64,000 nt of DNA from Pseudooceanicola lipolyticus. GTDB lineage: Bacteria; Pseudomonadota; Alphaproteobacteria; Rhodobacterales; Rhodobacteraceae. The stretch covers positions 1 to 64,000 of the forward strand of contig NZ_PGTB01000001.1 in the NCBI RefSeq assembly GCF_002786325.1, given 5' to 3'. Positions 36,166-44,861 of this stretch are shown here, piece after piece. The translations under genes and the position numbers were made by a program. Positions within the stretch are counted from its first letter, which is position 1, and every line of letters starts with the position of its first letter. The notes below the pieces were generated by a model, which saw nothing but the letters and a program-made list of their open reading frames with translations, had not been told where the DNA came from and ran no database searches.

Positions 36166-36941
36166 TGCCAAACGCGCAAGACAGGCCTGTTGTCCTGGTC
36201 ACCGGCGCCAGTGGTGACATCGGGCTGGCCACGGCGCGTGTCGCGGCCGGAATGGGCTGGCGGATCTTCGGCACCTCGCTTGGGGTGACCGACGGTCTGG
36301 CCCAAATTGTGGGTACGGACGGGCTGGCCTTGGCTGCCGATCTGACCGACCCGGAAGCGACGCGGGACTTGGTTGAAAAGGGGTTTGCGCATTTCGGACG
36401 CCTTGACGGGCTGGTCAATTGCGCAGGGGCCTCTTCCGTCGCGCGCTTTCACGAACAGGACACCGAAAGCTGGCAGACATTCCTGGATATAAACCTGTCT
36501 TCGGCCTTCTACGTCACGCGCGCCTTTATCGACATCTGCCTGACACAGCCGCCTTCTCCGCGCTCTATCGTGCTGATCTCATCCCTGGCGGCAATCAGCG
36601 GCGGAGCCAACCCGGCCTATGGCGCGGGCAAGGGGGGTGTCTGCACGCTGACCTACAACATCGCCCAGACCTACGGGGCCCATGGGTTGCGTGCCAACGC
36701 GGTGGCCCCCGGGGTCATCGATACGCAGATGGTGCGCCAGGCCTTCCCCGGTGAGAAATTTGAGCAACTTGAGCGCGCTGTCAGTGCCCGGACGCCGGCA
36801 GGACGCCTTGGACGGCCCGAGGACGTGGCGGAACTGTGCGGCTTCTTGCTGTCAGATCGGTCTTCGTTCATCACCGGCACGGTCACCAATGTATCCGGTG
36901 GCTTCGAACTGGTGCCGCCGATCGGGATGAATCTGAAATGA
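36165..36941 (+). CDS. Short-chain dehydrogenase/reductase
   Basis: The 258-residue SDR has VLVTGASGDIGLATAR (cofactor GxxxGxG), NCAGASSVARF, catalytic Ser in VLISSLAAISGG and YGAGK (YxxxK). TGATG at 36163-36167 links it to the BtpA-family stop; a GTG one codon earlier is less likely. In this operon it probably oxidises the imported polyol or hydroxy acid before phosphorylation. It overlaps the permease start by ATGA. Confidence 0.9.
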   Translation: MPNAQDRPVVLVTGASGDIGLATARVAAGMGWRIFGTSLGVTDGLAQIVGTDGLALAADLTDPEATRDLVEKGFAHFGRLDGLVNCAGASSVARFHEQDTESWQTFLDINLSSAFYVTRAFIDICLTQPPSPRSIVLISSLAAISGGANPAYGAGKGGVCTLTYNIAQTYGAHGLRANAVAPGVIDTQMVRQAFPGEKFEQLERAVSARTPAGRLGRPEDVAELCGFLLSDRSSFITGTVTNVSGGFELVPPIGMNLK

Positions 36942-37885
36942 ACGCCAAACAAATCATCGAGAAATACGGAACGCTTCTGGCTGGAGTGGCCGTGTTCATC
37001 TTTCTGGCAATTTTTGCCAATAACTTTGCCTCCGGTGCCAATCTGTTGAATGTTCTCAAGCAGGTCAGCTTTTTAAGCATCCTGGCCATGGGCTTTACCT
37101 TCGCCCTGATCACTTCCGAGCTGGACCTGTCCTTTGCCAATGTCTGCAGCCTGTGTGCCGTCATTATCGGCTTTCTGATCATGAGCGACGTGCACTGGGC
37201 GCTGGCCTCGGTGGTGGGGCTGATCGCCGGGGTCCTTGCCGGCATGATCAACGGGTTCCTGATCACGGTGCTGAAGGTGCCATCCCTGATCGCGACGCTT
37301 GGCACCTCGGCGATGGCCAATGGGTTCGCCTTCATGATTACCGGCGGCGTGGCTTTTGTGGGGCGGTGGGACCCGAACTTCCTGTTCCTGGCACGGGGCA
37401 AGATCGGGCCGATACCGGTTCTGGTGCTGGTCATGCTGGTTGCGCTGATCGTGGCCGTTGTGCTGTCGACCCAGACCAAGACTGGCATTCAACTGCAGGC
37501 CACCGGTGAAAACGAGGAGGCGGCGCGCCGCGCGGGCATCAACACGCGTCGGCGCAAGGTGCTGGGTCTGACCATCTCGGGGCTAAGCGCGGGTGTGACG
37601 GCGATCTTGCTGACGGCGAACTTGTCCAGTGCCGCACCGCAAATGGGCGGCGATTACATGCTGTTGGCCATCGCAGCGGCCCTTTTGGGGATGACGATGT
37701 TTACCCCGGCCAAGCCGAACATCCTTGGCAGTTTTGTCGGGTCGCTGATCATCGTGATGTTGTCCAATGGGCTCGTGCTGCTGGGCGCCCAGTATTACAT
37801 TCAGGACATCGTCCTGGGCATCATCATCATTGCATCGGTCGCCATTTCGGCCACAGTTCTGAAGCAGGCGGCTTTCAGCCTGTAA
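36938..37885 (+). CDS. ABC transporter permease, RbsC-like (CUT2)
   Basis: The 315-residue membrane protein has CUT2 permease motifs: AMGFTFALITSELDLSFANVCSL, LKVPSLIATLGTSAMANGFAFMITGG, QATGENEEAARRAGINTRRRKVLGLTISGLSAGV and GLVLLGAQYYIQDIVLGIIIIASV. It is the only permease of this importer, so it should form a homodimer. It is coupled by ATGA to the SDR. Confidence 0.92.
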   Translation: MNAKQIIEKYGTLLAGVAVFIFLAIFANNFASGANLLNVLKQVSFLSILAMGFTFALITSELDLSFANVCSLCAVIIGFLIMSDVHWALASVVGLIAGVLAGMINGFLITVLKVPSLIATLGTSAMANGFAFMITGGVAFVGRWDPNFLFLARGKIGPIPVLVLVMLVALIVAVVLSTQTKTGIQLQATGENEEAARRAGINTRRRKVLGLTISGLSAGVTAILLTANLSSAAPQMGGDYMLLAIAAALLGMTMFTPAKPNILGSFVGSLIIVMLSNGLVLLGAQYYIQDIVLGIIIIASVAISATVLKQAAFSL

Positions 37886-37926
37886 ACAAAAAGAATATCA
37901 GACACTTAAACCAACGGGAGACTAAA

Positions 37927-38877
37927 ATGAAAACCTCCAGACTATTGAAGCCCATCGCGATGGCCGTCGCGGGGATCACGCTGGCCGGTCAGGCCGCGGC
38001 ATTCGAACTGGGCGTTGTCGCGTTCCAGATGTCTTCGGAAACCCATGCGCGCTGTGCCAACGCGGTCGAGGCGCGCGCCACCGAACTGGGCTGGGAGGCG
38101 CAGATCCTGAACTCCAACGGTGCCTTGCAAACCCATGCGGAACAGTTGGACAACCTGATCCAGAAGGGCGTCGACGGGCTGGTGGTCTGCATGTCCAAGC
38201 CGGTCGAGGCCGATGGGCAGTTCGAAGCGGCCAAGGCCGCCGGCATTCCGGTGATCTCGGTCATGAGCGGGTCGAGCCCGCATACTCTGTTTGACATACA
38301 GGTGAACGAATACGGTGTCGGCGCCGATGCCGCCCTGTACCTGTTGGGCATGATCAATTTCCGCGGCAACCTCCTGGTTCAGCGGTTCGAGGCCAATGCC
38401 GGCACCCGTATTCGCGGCAAGATCCTGGATTCCGTCCTGAGCGAGAACACCGCCGTTCAGATCGTCGGCGAGCACTCTATGGCCCGCACCCAGAGCTGGC
38501 GCGAGGACGTCCGCAACGGGATGCAGGCGCTGATCCTGCAGCAGACCGGGAATTTCGACGGTGTTTGGGCGTCCTTTGACGGCCAGGCCTTTGTCATCGA
38601 TGATCTGCTGCTGGCGGCAGGGATGAGCAAGGGTGATGTGCCGCTGATCTCGATCGATGGCGGCGAAGAAGCGTTTCGCCGGATCAAGGATGAGAACTCG
38701 ATGATGACGGCCACCGTTTCGATCCCCTTCGAAGAGATGGGCACGGCAGCGGTCGACGCGATGCAGGCCATTGCTGTCGAGGGGGTCGAGAAAGAGACGC
38801 TGGTGCCCGGACCCTACATGTTCATGAACGCGGTTCTGGTCGATGCCAGCAATGTCGACGAGTTCCTGAGCGAATAA
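37927..38877 (+). CDS. ABC transporter substrate-binding protein, RbsB-like (CUT2)
   Basis: The 316-residue protein has a signal peptide (MKTSRLLKPIAMAVAGITLAGQAAA) and the ribose-family fold: NAVEARATELGWEAQILNSNGALQTHAEQLDNLIQKGVDGLVVCMS, GIPVISVMSG and DGVWASFDGQAFVIDDLLLAAGM. It is 41 bases after the permease with AACGGGAGACTAAA before the ATG. The ligand is probably a sugar, polyol or sugar acid; the kinase and SDR next to it fit. Confidence 0.92.
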   Translation: MKTSRLLKPIAMAVAGITLAGQAAAFELGVVAFQMSSETHARCANAVEARATELGWEAQILNSNGALQTHAEQLDNLIQKGVDGLVVCMSKPVEADGQFEAAKAAGIPVISVMSGSSPHTLFDIQVNEYGVGADAALYLLGMINFRGNLLVQRFEANAGTRIRGKILDSVLSENTAVQIVGEHSMARTQSWREDVRNGMQALILQQTGNFDGVWASFDGQAFVIDDLLLAAGMSKGDVPLISIDGGEEAFRRIKDENSMMTATVSIPFEEMGTAAVDAMQAIAVEGVEKETLVPGPYMFMNAVLVDASNVDEFLSE

Positions 38878-38908
38878 CAACACGATTGCACGGCTTGGGG
38901 ATTCGCGA

Positions 38909-39661
38909 ATGACGACCAAAGTTGAAGTCCGAGGCATCTACAAGAACTACGGTGCCGTCGAAGCCCTTCGCGGTGTGGACGTGACCATCAGAGAGGGCGA
39001 GATCCACGCGATCTGCGGCGACAACGGCGCCGGCAAGTCCACTCTCATAAAAATCTTGTCGGGGGTGGAAATCCCCGACCAGGGCGAATTCAAGATCGAT
39101 AACCTGCCCCGTCGGTTCGAAACGCCCACCGAGGCGCTGACCAGCGGGCTGGCGACGATCCACCAGGACCTGGCGGTGGCGTCGCGCATGGCGATCTATC
39201 AGAACATCTTCATGGGGGCCGAGCTGACCCGTTCGGTGATGGGGCTGCGCCTGCTGGACAAAAAAAGGATGCGCGAAGCTTCGTTGCGCTACATGGGGCA
39301 GCTGAACAAGTCCATCACCGACATGAATACCAAGGTCGAGGCGCTGTCCGGTGGGCAGCGGCAGGCCGTGGCCATCTGCCGTGCGCTGCGGTGGAACGCA
39401 CAGATCGTCATCCTGGACGAGCCGACCGCGGCGCTTGGCGTGCGCGAGACCGAGCAGGTTCTGGAACTGATCCGGTCGCTCAAGGCCGCCGGCAAGACGG
39501 TGATCCTGATTTCGCACAGCATGAAGGACGTGGTCGCCACCGCCGATCGGGTCACAATCCTGCGACAGGGCAAGACCCAGCTGTCGATGGAGACGGATGG
39601 ATTGAACGCGGACCGACTGGCGCATTACATCCTGAGCGGGGAAACCGTGAGCAGCCACTGA
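38909..39661 (+). CDS. ABC transporter ATP-binding protein, single-domain CUT2 type
   Basis: The 250-residue protein has one ABC domain: Walker A GDNGAGKST (about 38-46), signature LSGGQRQAVAICRAL, Walker B IVILDEPTAALGVRE and H-loop ILISHSMKDV. Most CUT2 systems have a duplicated ATPase of about 500 residues (as at 23633-25183 here); this half-size form, like fructose-importer FrcA, must act as a homodimer with two full sites. It abuts the HAD gene by a TGATG overlap. Confidence 0.92.
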   Translation: MTTKVEVRGIYKNYGAVEALRGVDVTIREGEIHAICGDNGAGKSTLIKILSGVEIPDQGEFKIDNLPRRFETPTEALTSGLATIHQDLAVASRMAIYQNIFMGAELTRSVMGLRLLDKKRMREASLRYMGQLNKSITDMNTKVEALSGGQRQAVAICRALRWNAQIVILDEPTAALGVRETEQVLELIRSLKAAGKTVILISHSMKDVVATADRVTILRQGKTQLSMETDGLNADRLAHYILSGETVSSH

Positions 39662-40323
39662 TGCGCGGACTGGATCGGCCTCCGGCATTGGTGATTTTCG
39701 ACTGCGACGGGGTGCTAGTCGACAGTGAACGCCCGATGCACGAGGAGCTGCGCGCCCTGCTGGCCGAGCATGCGCTCGACCTGAGCCTTGCGGCCTGTCT
39801 CGACGCCTTCATGGGCTTGTCGATCGACGCTCTTTTGCACTCGGCCCGCGACATGGGGGCGGACCTGCCTGCTGATTTCCGGTCCCGGCTTTATGCCCGC
39901 GTTCACGCCCGGCTGGCACGCGGTACCAACCTGATCCCGGGTGTCGCCGATCTGATTGCAAGGCTTCGCGCCGCCGGGATACCCATGTGCGTCGCCTCGA
40001 ACGGCAGCGAGGCGAAGATGGAGCTGATGTTGGAGCAGCATGGTCTGTGGACGCAGTTTCGCGACCATTGCTACTCGGCTCAGACGCTCGGCGTCGCCAA
40101 GCCCGACCCCGGGCTTTTGCAGACGGCCCTGCATGGCTCGGGGGTGTCGGCCGCCCAGGCCGTTGTCATCGAAGACAGCGTCACCGGGATCGAGAGCGCG
40201 CGCCGCGCCGGGGTGACCTGCCTGCATTTCGCCCCGGCCGAGCGCGCGGTTGAAGGTGTTCTGCGGTTTGAGACGATGGCGGAAATTGGCGACGTCATTC
40301 TGTGTAACGGTCGCGGGCTTTAA
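39661..40323 (+). CDS. HAD-superfamily phosphatase, beta-phosphoglucomutase-like
   Basis: The 220-residue protein has HAD motif I FDCDGVLVDSE (nucleophile Asp and acid Asp), motif II VASNGS, the Lys of GVAKPDP and motif IV VIEDSVTGIESARRAG. The helical cap after motif I fits the PGM/phosphatase group. It should act on a small sugar phosphate. As last gene of the operon it could hydrolyse the kinase product or a dead-end phosphate, or isomerise it like beta-phosphoglucomutase. Confidence 0.9.
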   Translation: MRGLDRPPALVIFDCDGVLVDSERPMHEELRALLAEHALDLSLAACLDAFMGLSIDALLHSARDMGADLPADFRSRLYARVHARLARGTNLIPGVADLIARLRAAGIPMCVASNGSEAKMELMLEQHGLWTQFRDHCYSAQTLGVAKPDPGLLQTALHGSGVSAAQAVVIEDSVTGIESARRAGVTCLHFAPAERAVEGVLRFETMAEIGDVILCNGRGL

Positions 40324-40511
40324 GGCGAAGGCGAGGGGGCGACCGCCGGACCCTTTTGCCTCGCGATGAATGGCGGGCGGATACGCGGCAAATTTGGATC
40401 TGACCTTGTGACAATCCAAACAGGAGCGAGGCGGCCAGCGGGGGGCAGTTCAGTTGCAATGTGGTTCACATCCAGCTGGGTGCAACCGCTGGGTGGACGC
40501 GCCGCTTTGAC

Positions 40512-41693
40512 CTAGAATTCGCTTAGAACTCTGGTCGCTTGGTCGAGGGGCAATGCACGGATATCCTTTGCAACCGGGACGTCCTGCTGCCCGGCATACA
40601 CCAATAACTTTCGATTGGCCTTGATATCTTCCGCGCTCGTGTGGAACCCACGCGAGACCTTGGGGGCGGTCGTGCGTTTGATCTCGATCGCCCAGATGTC
40701 ACCCGCGGGCAGGCGAAGGACCAGATCGAGTTCGGCACCGGCCGATGTCCGGTAGAAATAGGGCTCGGTACCGGCGGGGGCCGCGGCCAGAAGAGCCTCG
40801 ATACAGAACCCCTCCCAACTTCCTCCGACAACCGGGTGCCCCAGAAGGCTTTCGGTGCGGCCCAGCCCCAGCAGGGCGTGCACGACCCCGCTATCCCTGA
40901 CATAGACTTTCGGCGATTTGACAAGACGTTTGCCGACATTTTCGTGCCAGGGCTGAAGGCGCCGTACCAGCATGAGGTCGACAAGCAAGTCGAGATAGCG
41001 TCCGATAGTCTGCCCCGAGACCCCAAGCCCTTCGGCGAGGGCGGCGGCGTTCAGCAGGCCGCCTTGGACATGCGCCAGCATGGTCCAGAACCGCCGCAGC
41101 GTCGTCGCCGGAATGCGCGGCCCGAGGGCAGGGATGTCGCGTTCCAGATAGGTGCGCAGGAAATCGAGACGCCAGTCCATGCTGGCCTGATCGCTCTCGG
41201 CCAGGAAACTGTCGGGAAAACCGCCACGCAGCCAAAGCGTGTTCATGTGATCCGACCCCACCTCGGCCAGTTGCAGAGGCGGCATCTCGATATATCTGAC
41301 ACGGCCGGCGAGCGACTCTGCCGATTGTTGCAAAAGCACGTTGGAGGCGGAGCCCAGCAGCAGGAACTGCCCTGTCCGAAAACCCTCGCGCCTGCGCCGA
41401 TCGATCTGGCCGCGCAGGCTTTTGAAGAGGCCGGGCATCTGCTGCACCTCGTCCAGGATCACCAGCTTGCCCACCTGTTCGTCCAGATACAGATCCGGCT
41501 CGCTCAGGATCTGCCTGTCCGCCTCCCGCTCAAGATCGAGATACACCGAAGGCCGCGCCGACGCGATGTCGAGCGCAAGCGTCGTTTTGCCAACCTGGCG
41601 CGGGCCCAGAAGGACCACGGCGGCTTGGCTCTCCAACGCCGATTGTACGTTTTGATGGGTCTTGCGCGGAAACATACCTTGCAAATACTCCAT
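40512..41693 (-). CDS. AAA ATPase with DUF4143-type C-terminal domain
   Basis: The 393-residue protein has Walker A VVLLGPRQVGKTT (about 26-38), Walker B KLVILDEVQQMP, sensor-like FLLLGSASNVLLQQ, then RTYLERDIP and TLRRFWTMLAHVQGGLLN winged-helix wording, and ends with the Restriction-endonuclease-like AELDLVLRLPAGDIWAIEIKRTTAPK (E-x-D...E-x-K core). This is the AAA_14/DUF4143 family of orphan ATPases, whose role is unknown and which often varies between strains. It stands alone between two catabolic operons. The ATG at 41675 is an alternative with AAGG beside it. Confidence 0.85.
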   Translation of the reverse strand: MEYLQGMFPRKTHQNVQSALESQAAVVLLGPRQVGKTTLALDIASARPSVYLDLEREADRQILSEPDLYLDEQVGKLVILDEVQQMPGLFKSLRGQIDRRRREGFRTGQFLLLGSASNVLLQQSAESLAGRVRYIEMPPLQLAEVGSDHMNTLWLRGGFPDSFLAESDQASMDWRLDFLRTYLERDIPALGPRIPATTLRRFWTMLAHVQGGLLNAAALAEGLGVSGQTIGRYLDLLVDLMLVRRLQPWHENVGKRLVKSPKVYVRDSGVVHALLGLGRTESLLGHPVVGGSWEGFCIEALLAAAPAGTEPYFYRTSAGAELDLVLRLPAGDIWAIEIKRTTAPKVSRGFHTSAEDIKANRKLLVYAGQQDVPVAKDIRALPLDQATRVLSEF

Positions 41694-41790
41694 GAAGTGG
41701 AAGATTTGCAAGGTTATTTTTGGGCGTCGTTTGAGCCCGGTCAGCGCTCCCGGATTATCTGAACTGACTTCGTAACGCAGGCTTTCGCGC

Positions 41791-43278
41791 TCATCCAGCC
41801 CGGTATGGCGGGGTGGTTGCAAGGAACCGTGCGTATGCCGCTGCGCTTGGTGGAGCGAAGGTTTCGGCAATCGGGTTTGACCGCTTCCAGGTCTTGGCCC
41901 CCATGTCCTGCATCAGCTCGTCAAAATGGCGGAAGTGGAAGGGTGCCGAACACAGCCCGCCATAGACCTGTGCCGCCGGCCGTTCCCGTCGGCGCCAATG
42001 CAGCATCTGGTCGATATTGGCATTCATCTTGGCCTGCGAAGGCTGGCGGTCAAGCTGGCCGTCCATGTAGCGCACCAGCCAGTTGGCGATCAGTTCGGCC
42101 GAAAGCACGGTGCAGAAGGACGAATTGAAACCGACAAAACCCATGTCCGGCAGGTCCGGGTTCACCGAAAGCCGATAGACCCGGTACTGGCCGTCATCCT
42201 CGATCAGTTTGTTGCGATATTCCTGCGCAAGATAGGGGATACCCAGTTTCCAACCGACGGCGAGGATCGACAGGTCGCAGGGGATCGTATCGCCGGTCGT
42301 CAGCTTGACCTCGCCCGGCTTGTAACTGTCGATGCTGCCGATGACCGGTTTGATCCGCCCGGCGTTCATCTCTTCGAACAGCCCCGGCGTGACGATCGGA
42401 AGCGAGCAAGACGCGTTCTTCTCGATCGGCGAATTCGGCACCATGTTGTGCTTCTTGAGGCCAAGTTGCAGCTTCAGTAACGTCTCCAGCCCGCGGAAGT
42501 TCGCCCAGACCAGCGGCTTGGTGATTGCCGCGACAAGGCGTGCAGCCGGACCGCGGGACCAGCCATTAAACTGCATCTCCTGCGCCCGCATATAGAGCAG
42601 CTTCTTGAAATTGATCCCGCCCACGAAATAGGGCACCCGCCACACGTTCTCGCGATAGACAAGGTGGACCGACTTGGCCCCGTTCCGCGCCGCGTTCACC
42701 GCGATATCGGTGCCGGATTTCGAGGCGCCCAACACGACGACGTGCTTGCCCTCGCACATTGCTGGGTCGGTGTAATCCGACGAATGCAGCACCACTCCCC
42801 CGGTCTCTTCGAAGGCCTCCTGCCCGGGATGGGAGAGGATGTTCTTCTCGGAAAACTGGCCGGTGCAGATCGCGACGAAGTCGAAATCCTCGGTCCATTC
42901 ATTGGCGCCTGACCGCAGCGTCAGCGTCCACCCGGCCGTGCCATTCGCGCGCCGGTCCATCGACAGAACCTCGGTATTCAGCTTGAACAGCCGCGCCAGC
43001 CGATGCTTGTTCGCGTAGGAATGCAGATAAGCGTGCACCTGCGGCCCCTTGGGCCATTCCGGATACTCGGCAGGCATGGGATGATCGGTATAGCAGTACA
43101 AATCCTTCGGCGACTGCGTCTGAACATCGGGGTAAGACCGCGACAGTTCCCACACGCCGCCAAAATCGTGGCTGCGTTCAAAGCCGCAGACCCGGTGCCC
43201 TTTTTCGTCAAAGGCCTTGGCAGCGGCGAGGCCGGACACCCCGCCACCGATCACGGCCACCTTCTTGCGATTGACCAT
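41791..43278 (-). CDS. Flavin-containing monooxygenase (FMO/Baeyer-Villiger type)
   Basis: The 495-residue protein has an FAD motif VAVIGGGVSGLAAAKAF (about 6-22), an NADPH motif VVVLGASKSGTDIAVNAARNG, and between them GVVLHSSDYTD, which fits the G-x3-H-x3-Y core of the FMO fingerprint, though the leading Phe is not where expected. LSILAVGWKLGIPYL fits the C-terminal FAD-contact region. It may oxygenate an N, S or ketone group. The start at 43278 has a full AAGGAG. It follows the cupin gene by 11 bases, so both are one unit divergent from AraC. Confidence 0.87.
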   Translation of the reverse strand: MVNRKKVAVIGGGVSGLAAAKAFDEKGHRVCGFERSHDFGGVWELSRSYPDVQTQSPKDLYCYTDHPMPAEYPEWPKGPQVHAYLHSYANKHRLARLFKLNTEVLSMDRRANGTAGWTLTLRSGANEWTEDFDFVAICTGQFSEKNILSHPGQEAFEETGGVVLHSSDYTDPAMCEGKHVVVLGASKSGTDIAVNAARNGAKSVHLVYRENVWRVPYFVGGINFKKLLYMRAQEMQFNGWSRGPAARLVAAITKPLVWANFRGLETLLKLQLGLKKHNMVPNSPIEKNASCSLPIVTPGLFEEMNAGRIKPVIGSIDSYKPGEVKLTTGDTIPCDLSILAVGWKLGIPYLAQEYRNKLIEDDGQYRVYRLSVNPDLPDMGFVGFNSSFCTVLSAELIANWLVRYMDGQLDRQPSQAKMNANIDQMLHWRRRERPAAQVYGGLCSAPFHFRHFDELMQDMGAKTWKRSNPIAETFAPPSAAAYARFLATTPPYRAG

Positions 43279-43289
43279 GATCCGCTCCT

Positions 43290-43727
43290 TCATTCCGCTG
43301 GCGGCGGCAGGAAATCGACCTCGTGCTCGGCCGAGATGCGCACCAGTTCTGCGGGGTCGGTGACGCCATCCAGGTTGATGAACAGATCGAACAGCTTGCG
43401 CGAGGGCGCGACACCGAAGACACAAGTTGCCTCGGCACCGGACACGTTGGAAATGCCATGCGCGATGCCCATCGGCATTTTGACGGTATCGCCTGGGCCC
43501 GCTTTGACGACCGTATCGCCGAATGCAACCTCGAGATTGCCAGTCAGCATGACGATCCATTCGTCCTGAGCCGGGTGAATATGCGGCGGCACGCCTGTGC
43601 CGTCGGGGATGATCGCGTGCCAGATCATCGCGTTTTCGCTGTGCAATTTGGGCGTATAGATGTGGCCCACGACATTCCACTGTTTGCCCTCGACGGATCC
43701 GTCAGAAGGGGTGACGCCTGGTTCCAT
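43290..43727 (-). CDS. Cupin-domain protein, paralogue of the one at 50842
   Basis: The 145-residue protein has cupin motif 1 GVPPHIHPAQDEWIVMLTGNLEVAFGD (two His, Glu) and motif 2 GDTVKMPMGIAHGISNVSG (His), so the metal ligands are in place. It ends ISAEHEVDFLPPPAE, nearly the same as the second cupin in this module (ISAKHEVDFLPPEEA). Single-domain cupins of this kind can be dioxygenases, isomerases or lyases. AGGAGAACCAAA precedes the ATG. It sits directly before an FMO gene, just as its paralogue sits before another flavin monooxygenase. Confidence 0.85.
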   Translation of the reverse strand: MEPGVTPSDGSVEGKQWNVVGHIYTPKLHSENAMIWHAIIPDGTGVPPHIHPAQDEWIVMLTGNLEVAFGDTVVKAGPGDTVKMPMGIAHGISNVSGAEATCVFGVAPSRKLFDLFINLDGVTDPAELVRISAEHEVDFLPPPAE

Positions 43728-43801
43728 TTTGGTTCTCCTGTTGGTGCGGGACTCAGCAGGCCCCGCTCTCAACAGCCTGCACGAGATTGCGGCGAGGCAT
43801 T

Positions 43802-43822
43802 ATCCAATTTGCGAATCCAATT
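43802..43822. promoter_or_regulatory. Direct repeat in the cupin/AraC divergent promoter region
   Basis: ATCCAATT occurs twice (43802-43809 and 43815-43822) with a 13-base period, between the leftward cupin gene and the rightward AraC gene. AraC-family proteins commonly bind short direct repeats beside the promoters they control. The second copy also extends to an inverted CCAATT/AATTGG. Confidence 0.4.
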
Positions 43823-43877
43823 GGAGCAGGGGTGCTTCAAGCTTGAAATAAACGTGACAGTCGCCCAGAGTTGCGAC

Positions 43878-44861
43878 ATGGAACAGGCCGCGCTCTCGGT
43901 ATCGAAAGACCTGCTGTCAAGATTTCCCATCTTGCGAACAGAGGACCTGTTCGAAGCGCGGGCCATTGTCGGGCAGGCGTTCTGCGACCATCAACTCGAC
44001 ATCAGGCGCGGCGCCCGCCTGCGGGTTAGCCACGACCACGTGAGTGGCACCGAGCTGTCGCTGAACGCATTGGGGTACGGTGCAGAAGTCCACATCGACC
44101 CGGGCCAGCTTCAGCGTTTCTACCTGCTGCAATTCCCCTTGGCCGGCCGCGCCAGCATTTGTCACCGGGGCGAAACGGTCGAAGCCGGCCACGACACGGC
44201 CACCATACTCAACCCCGACCGCGACACGCAGATGACCTGGGAAGAAGGGTGTCGGAAACTTCTCTTGCAAGTGAACCGTGGATTTCTCGAGCAGGTTGCC
44301 CAAGACCTGATCGGCGCGGAGTTGCCCGGAGCAGTGCGCTTTGACCCGCGCGTAGATCTGACGACACGTGGCGGACAGCACCTGTTTGCGCAGGTCGTCG
44401 CAGCCGCCCGGGCGGCCGGCGAGGGTGAGCTTTGGTGTGGCACCGCCGGTCTCAACGAAGCCTGGGCGGAACGGGAACTGGCGACGGTTCTGCTCGAAAA
44501 CCAGCCAAGCAACGTGAGCCATATGCTCTGGCGCACGCGCCGCGCCCCGACCTCGCGCGAGATGCGGCGGGCGCTGGACTATCTGCACGCCAATCTCTGT
44601 GAGCCACTCAGGGTCGAGGACATAGCGCGCGAGGCAGGGTTGAACGTCCGATCCTTGCAAATTGGTTTCAAGGCCGCTTTCGGCATGTCGCCGATGCGGT
44701 ATCTGCGCGATGTGCGGCTGGACGCGGCCCGGTATCGGCTGGCGCGGCGCAGGAACCGGGAGAACGTCACCGAAGTGGCCTATTCAGTCGGTTTTTCGCA
44801 TCTCGGCCGGTTTTCCAAGGATTACCGGGCAAGGTTTGGGGTCAACCCGAGCGCCGGGTGA
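43878..44861 (+). CDS. AraC-family transcriptional regulator
   Basis: The 327-residue protein has an N-terminal AraC_binding_2-type cupin region (LSLNALGYGAEVHIDPGQLQRFYLLQFPLAGRASICHRGETV) and a C-terminal double helix-turn-helix (ALDYLHANLCEPLRVEDIAREAGLNVRSLQIGFKAAFGMSPMRYLRDVRLDAARYRL; VTEVAYSVGFSHLGRFSKDYRARFGVNPS). This layout is shared with regulators of aromatic degradation. Upstream in-frame codons overlap the cupin gene and are not protein-like, so the start at 43878 is used despite a weak RBS. Confidence 0.88.
   Translation: MEQAALSVSKDLLSRFPILRTEDLFEARAIVGQAFCDHQLDIRRGARLRVSHDHVSGTELSLNALGYGAEVHIDPGQLQRFYLLQFPLAGRASICHRGETVEAGHDTATILNPDRDTQMTWEEGCRKLLLQVNRGFLEQVAQDLIGAELPGAVRFDPRVDLTTRGGQHLFAQVVAAARAAGEGELWCGTAGLNEAWAERELATVLLENQPSNVSHMLWRTRRAPTSREMRRALDYLHANLCEPLRVEDIAREAGLNVRSLQIGFKAAFGMSPMRYLRDVRLDAARYRLARRRNRENVTEVAYSVGFSHLGRFSKDYRARFGVNPSAG

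Noticed and set aside
40330-40364. GCGAGG/CCTCGC inverted repeat after the HAD gene as a terminator
   Set aside because: The loop is over 20 bases and no T-run follows.
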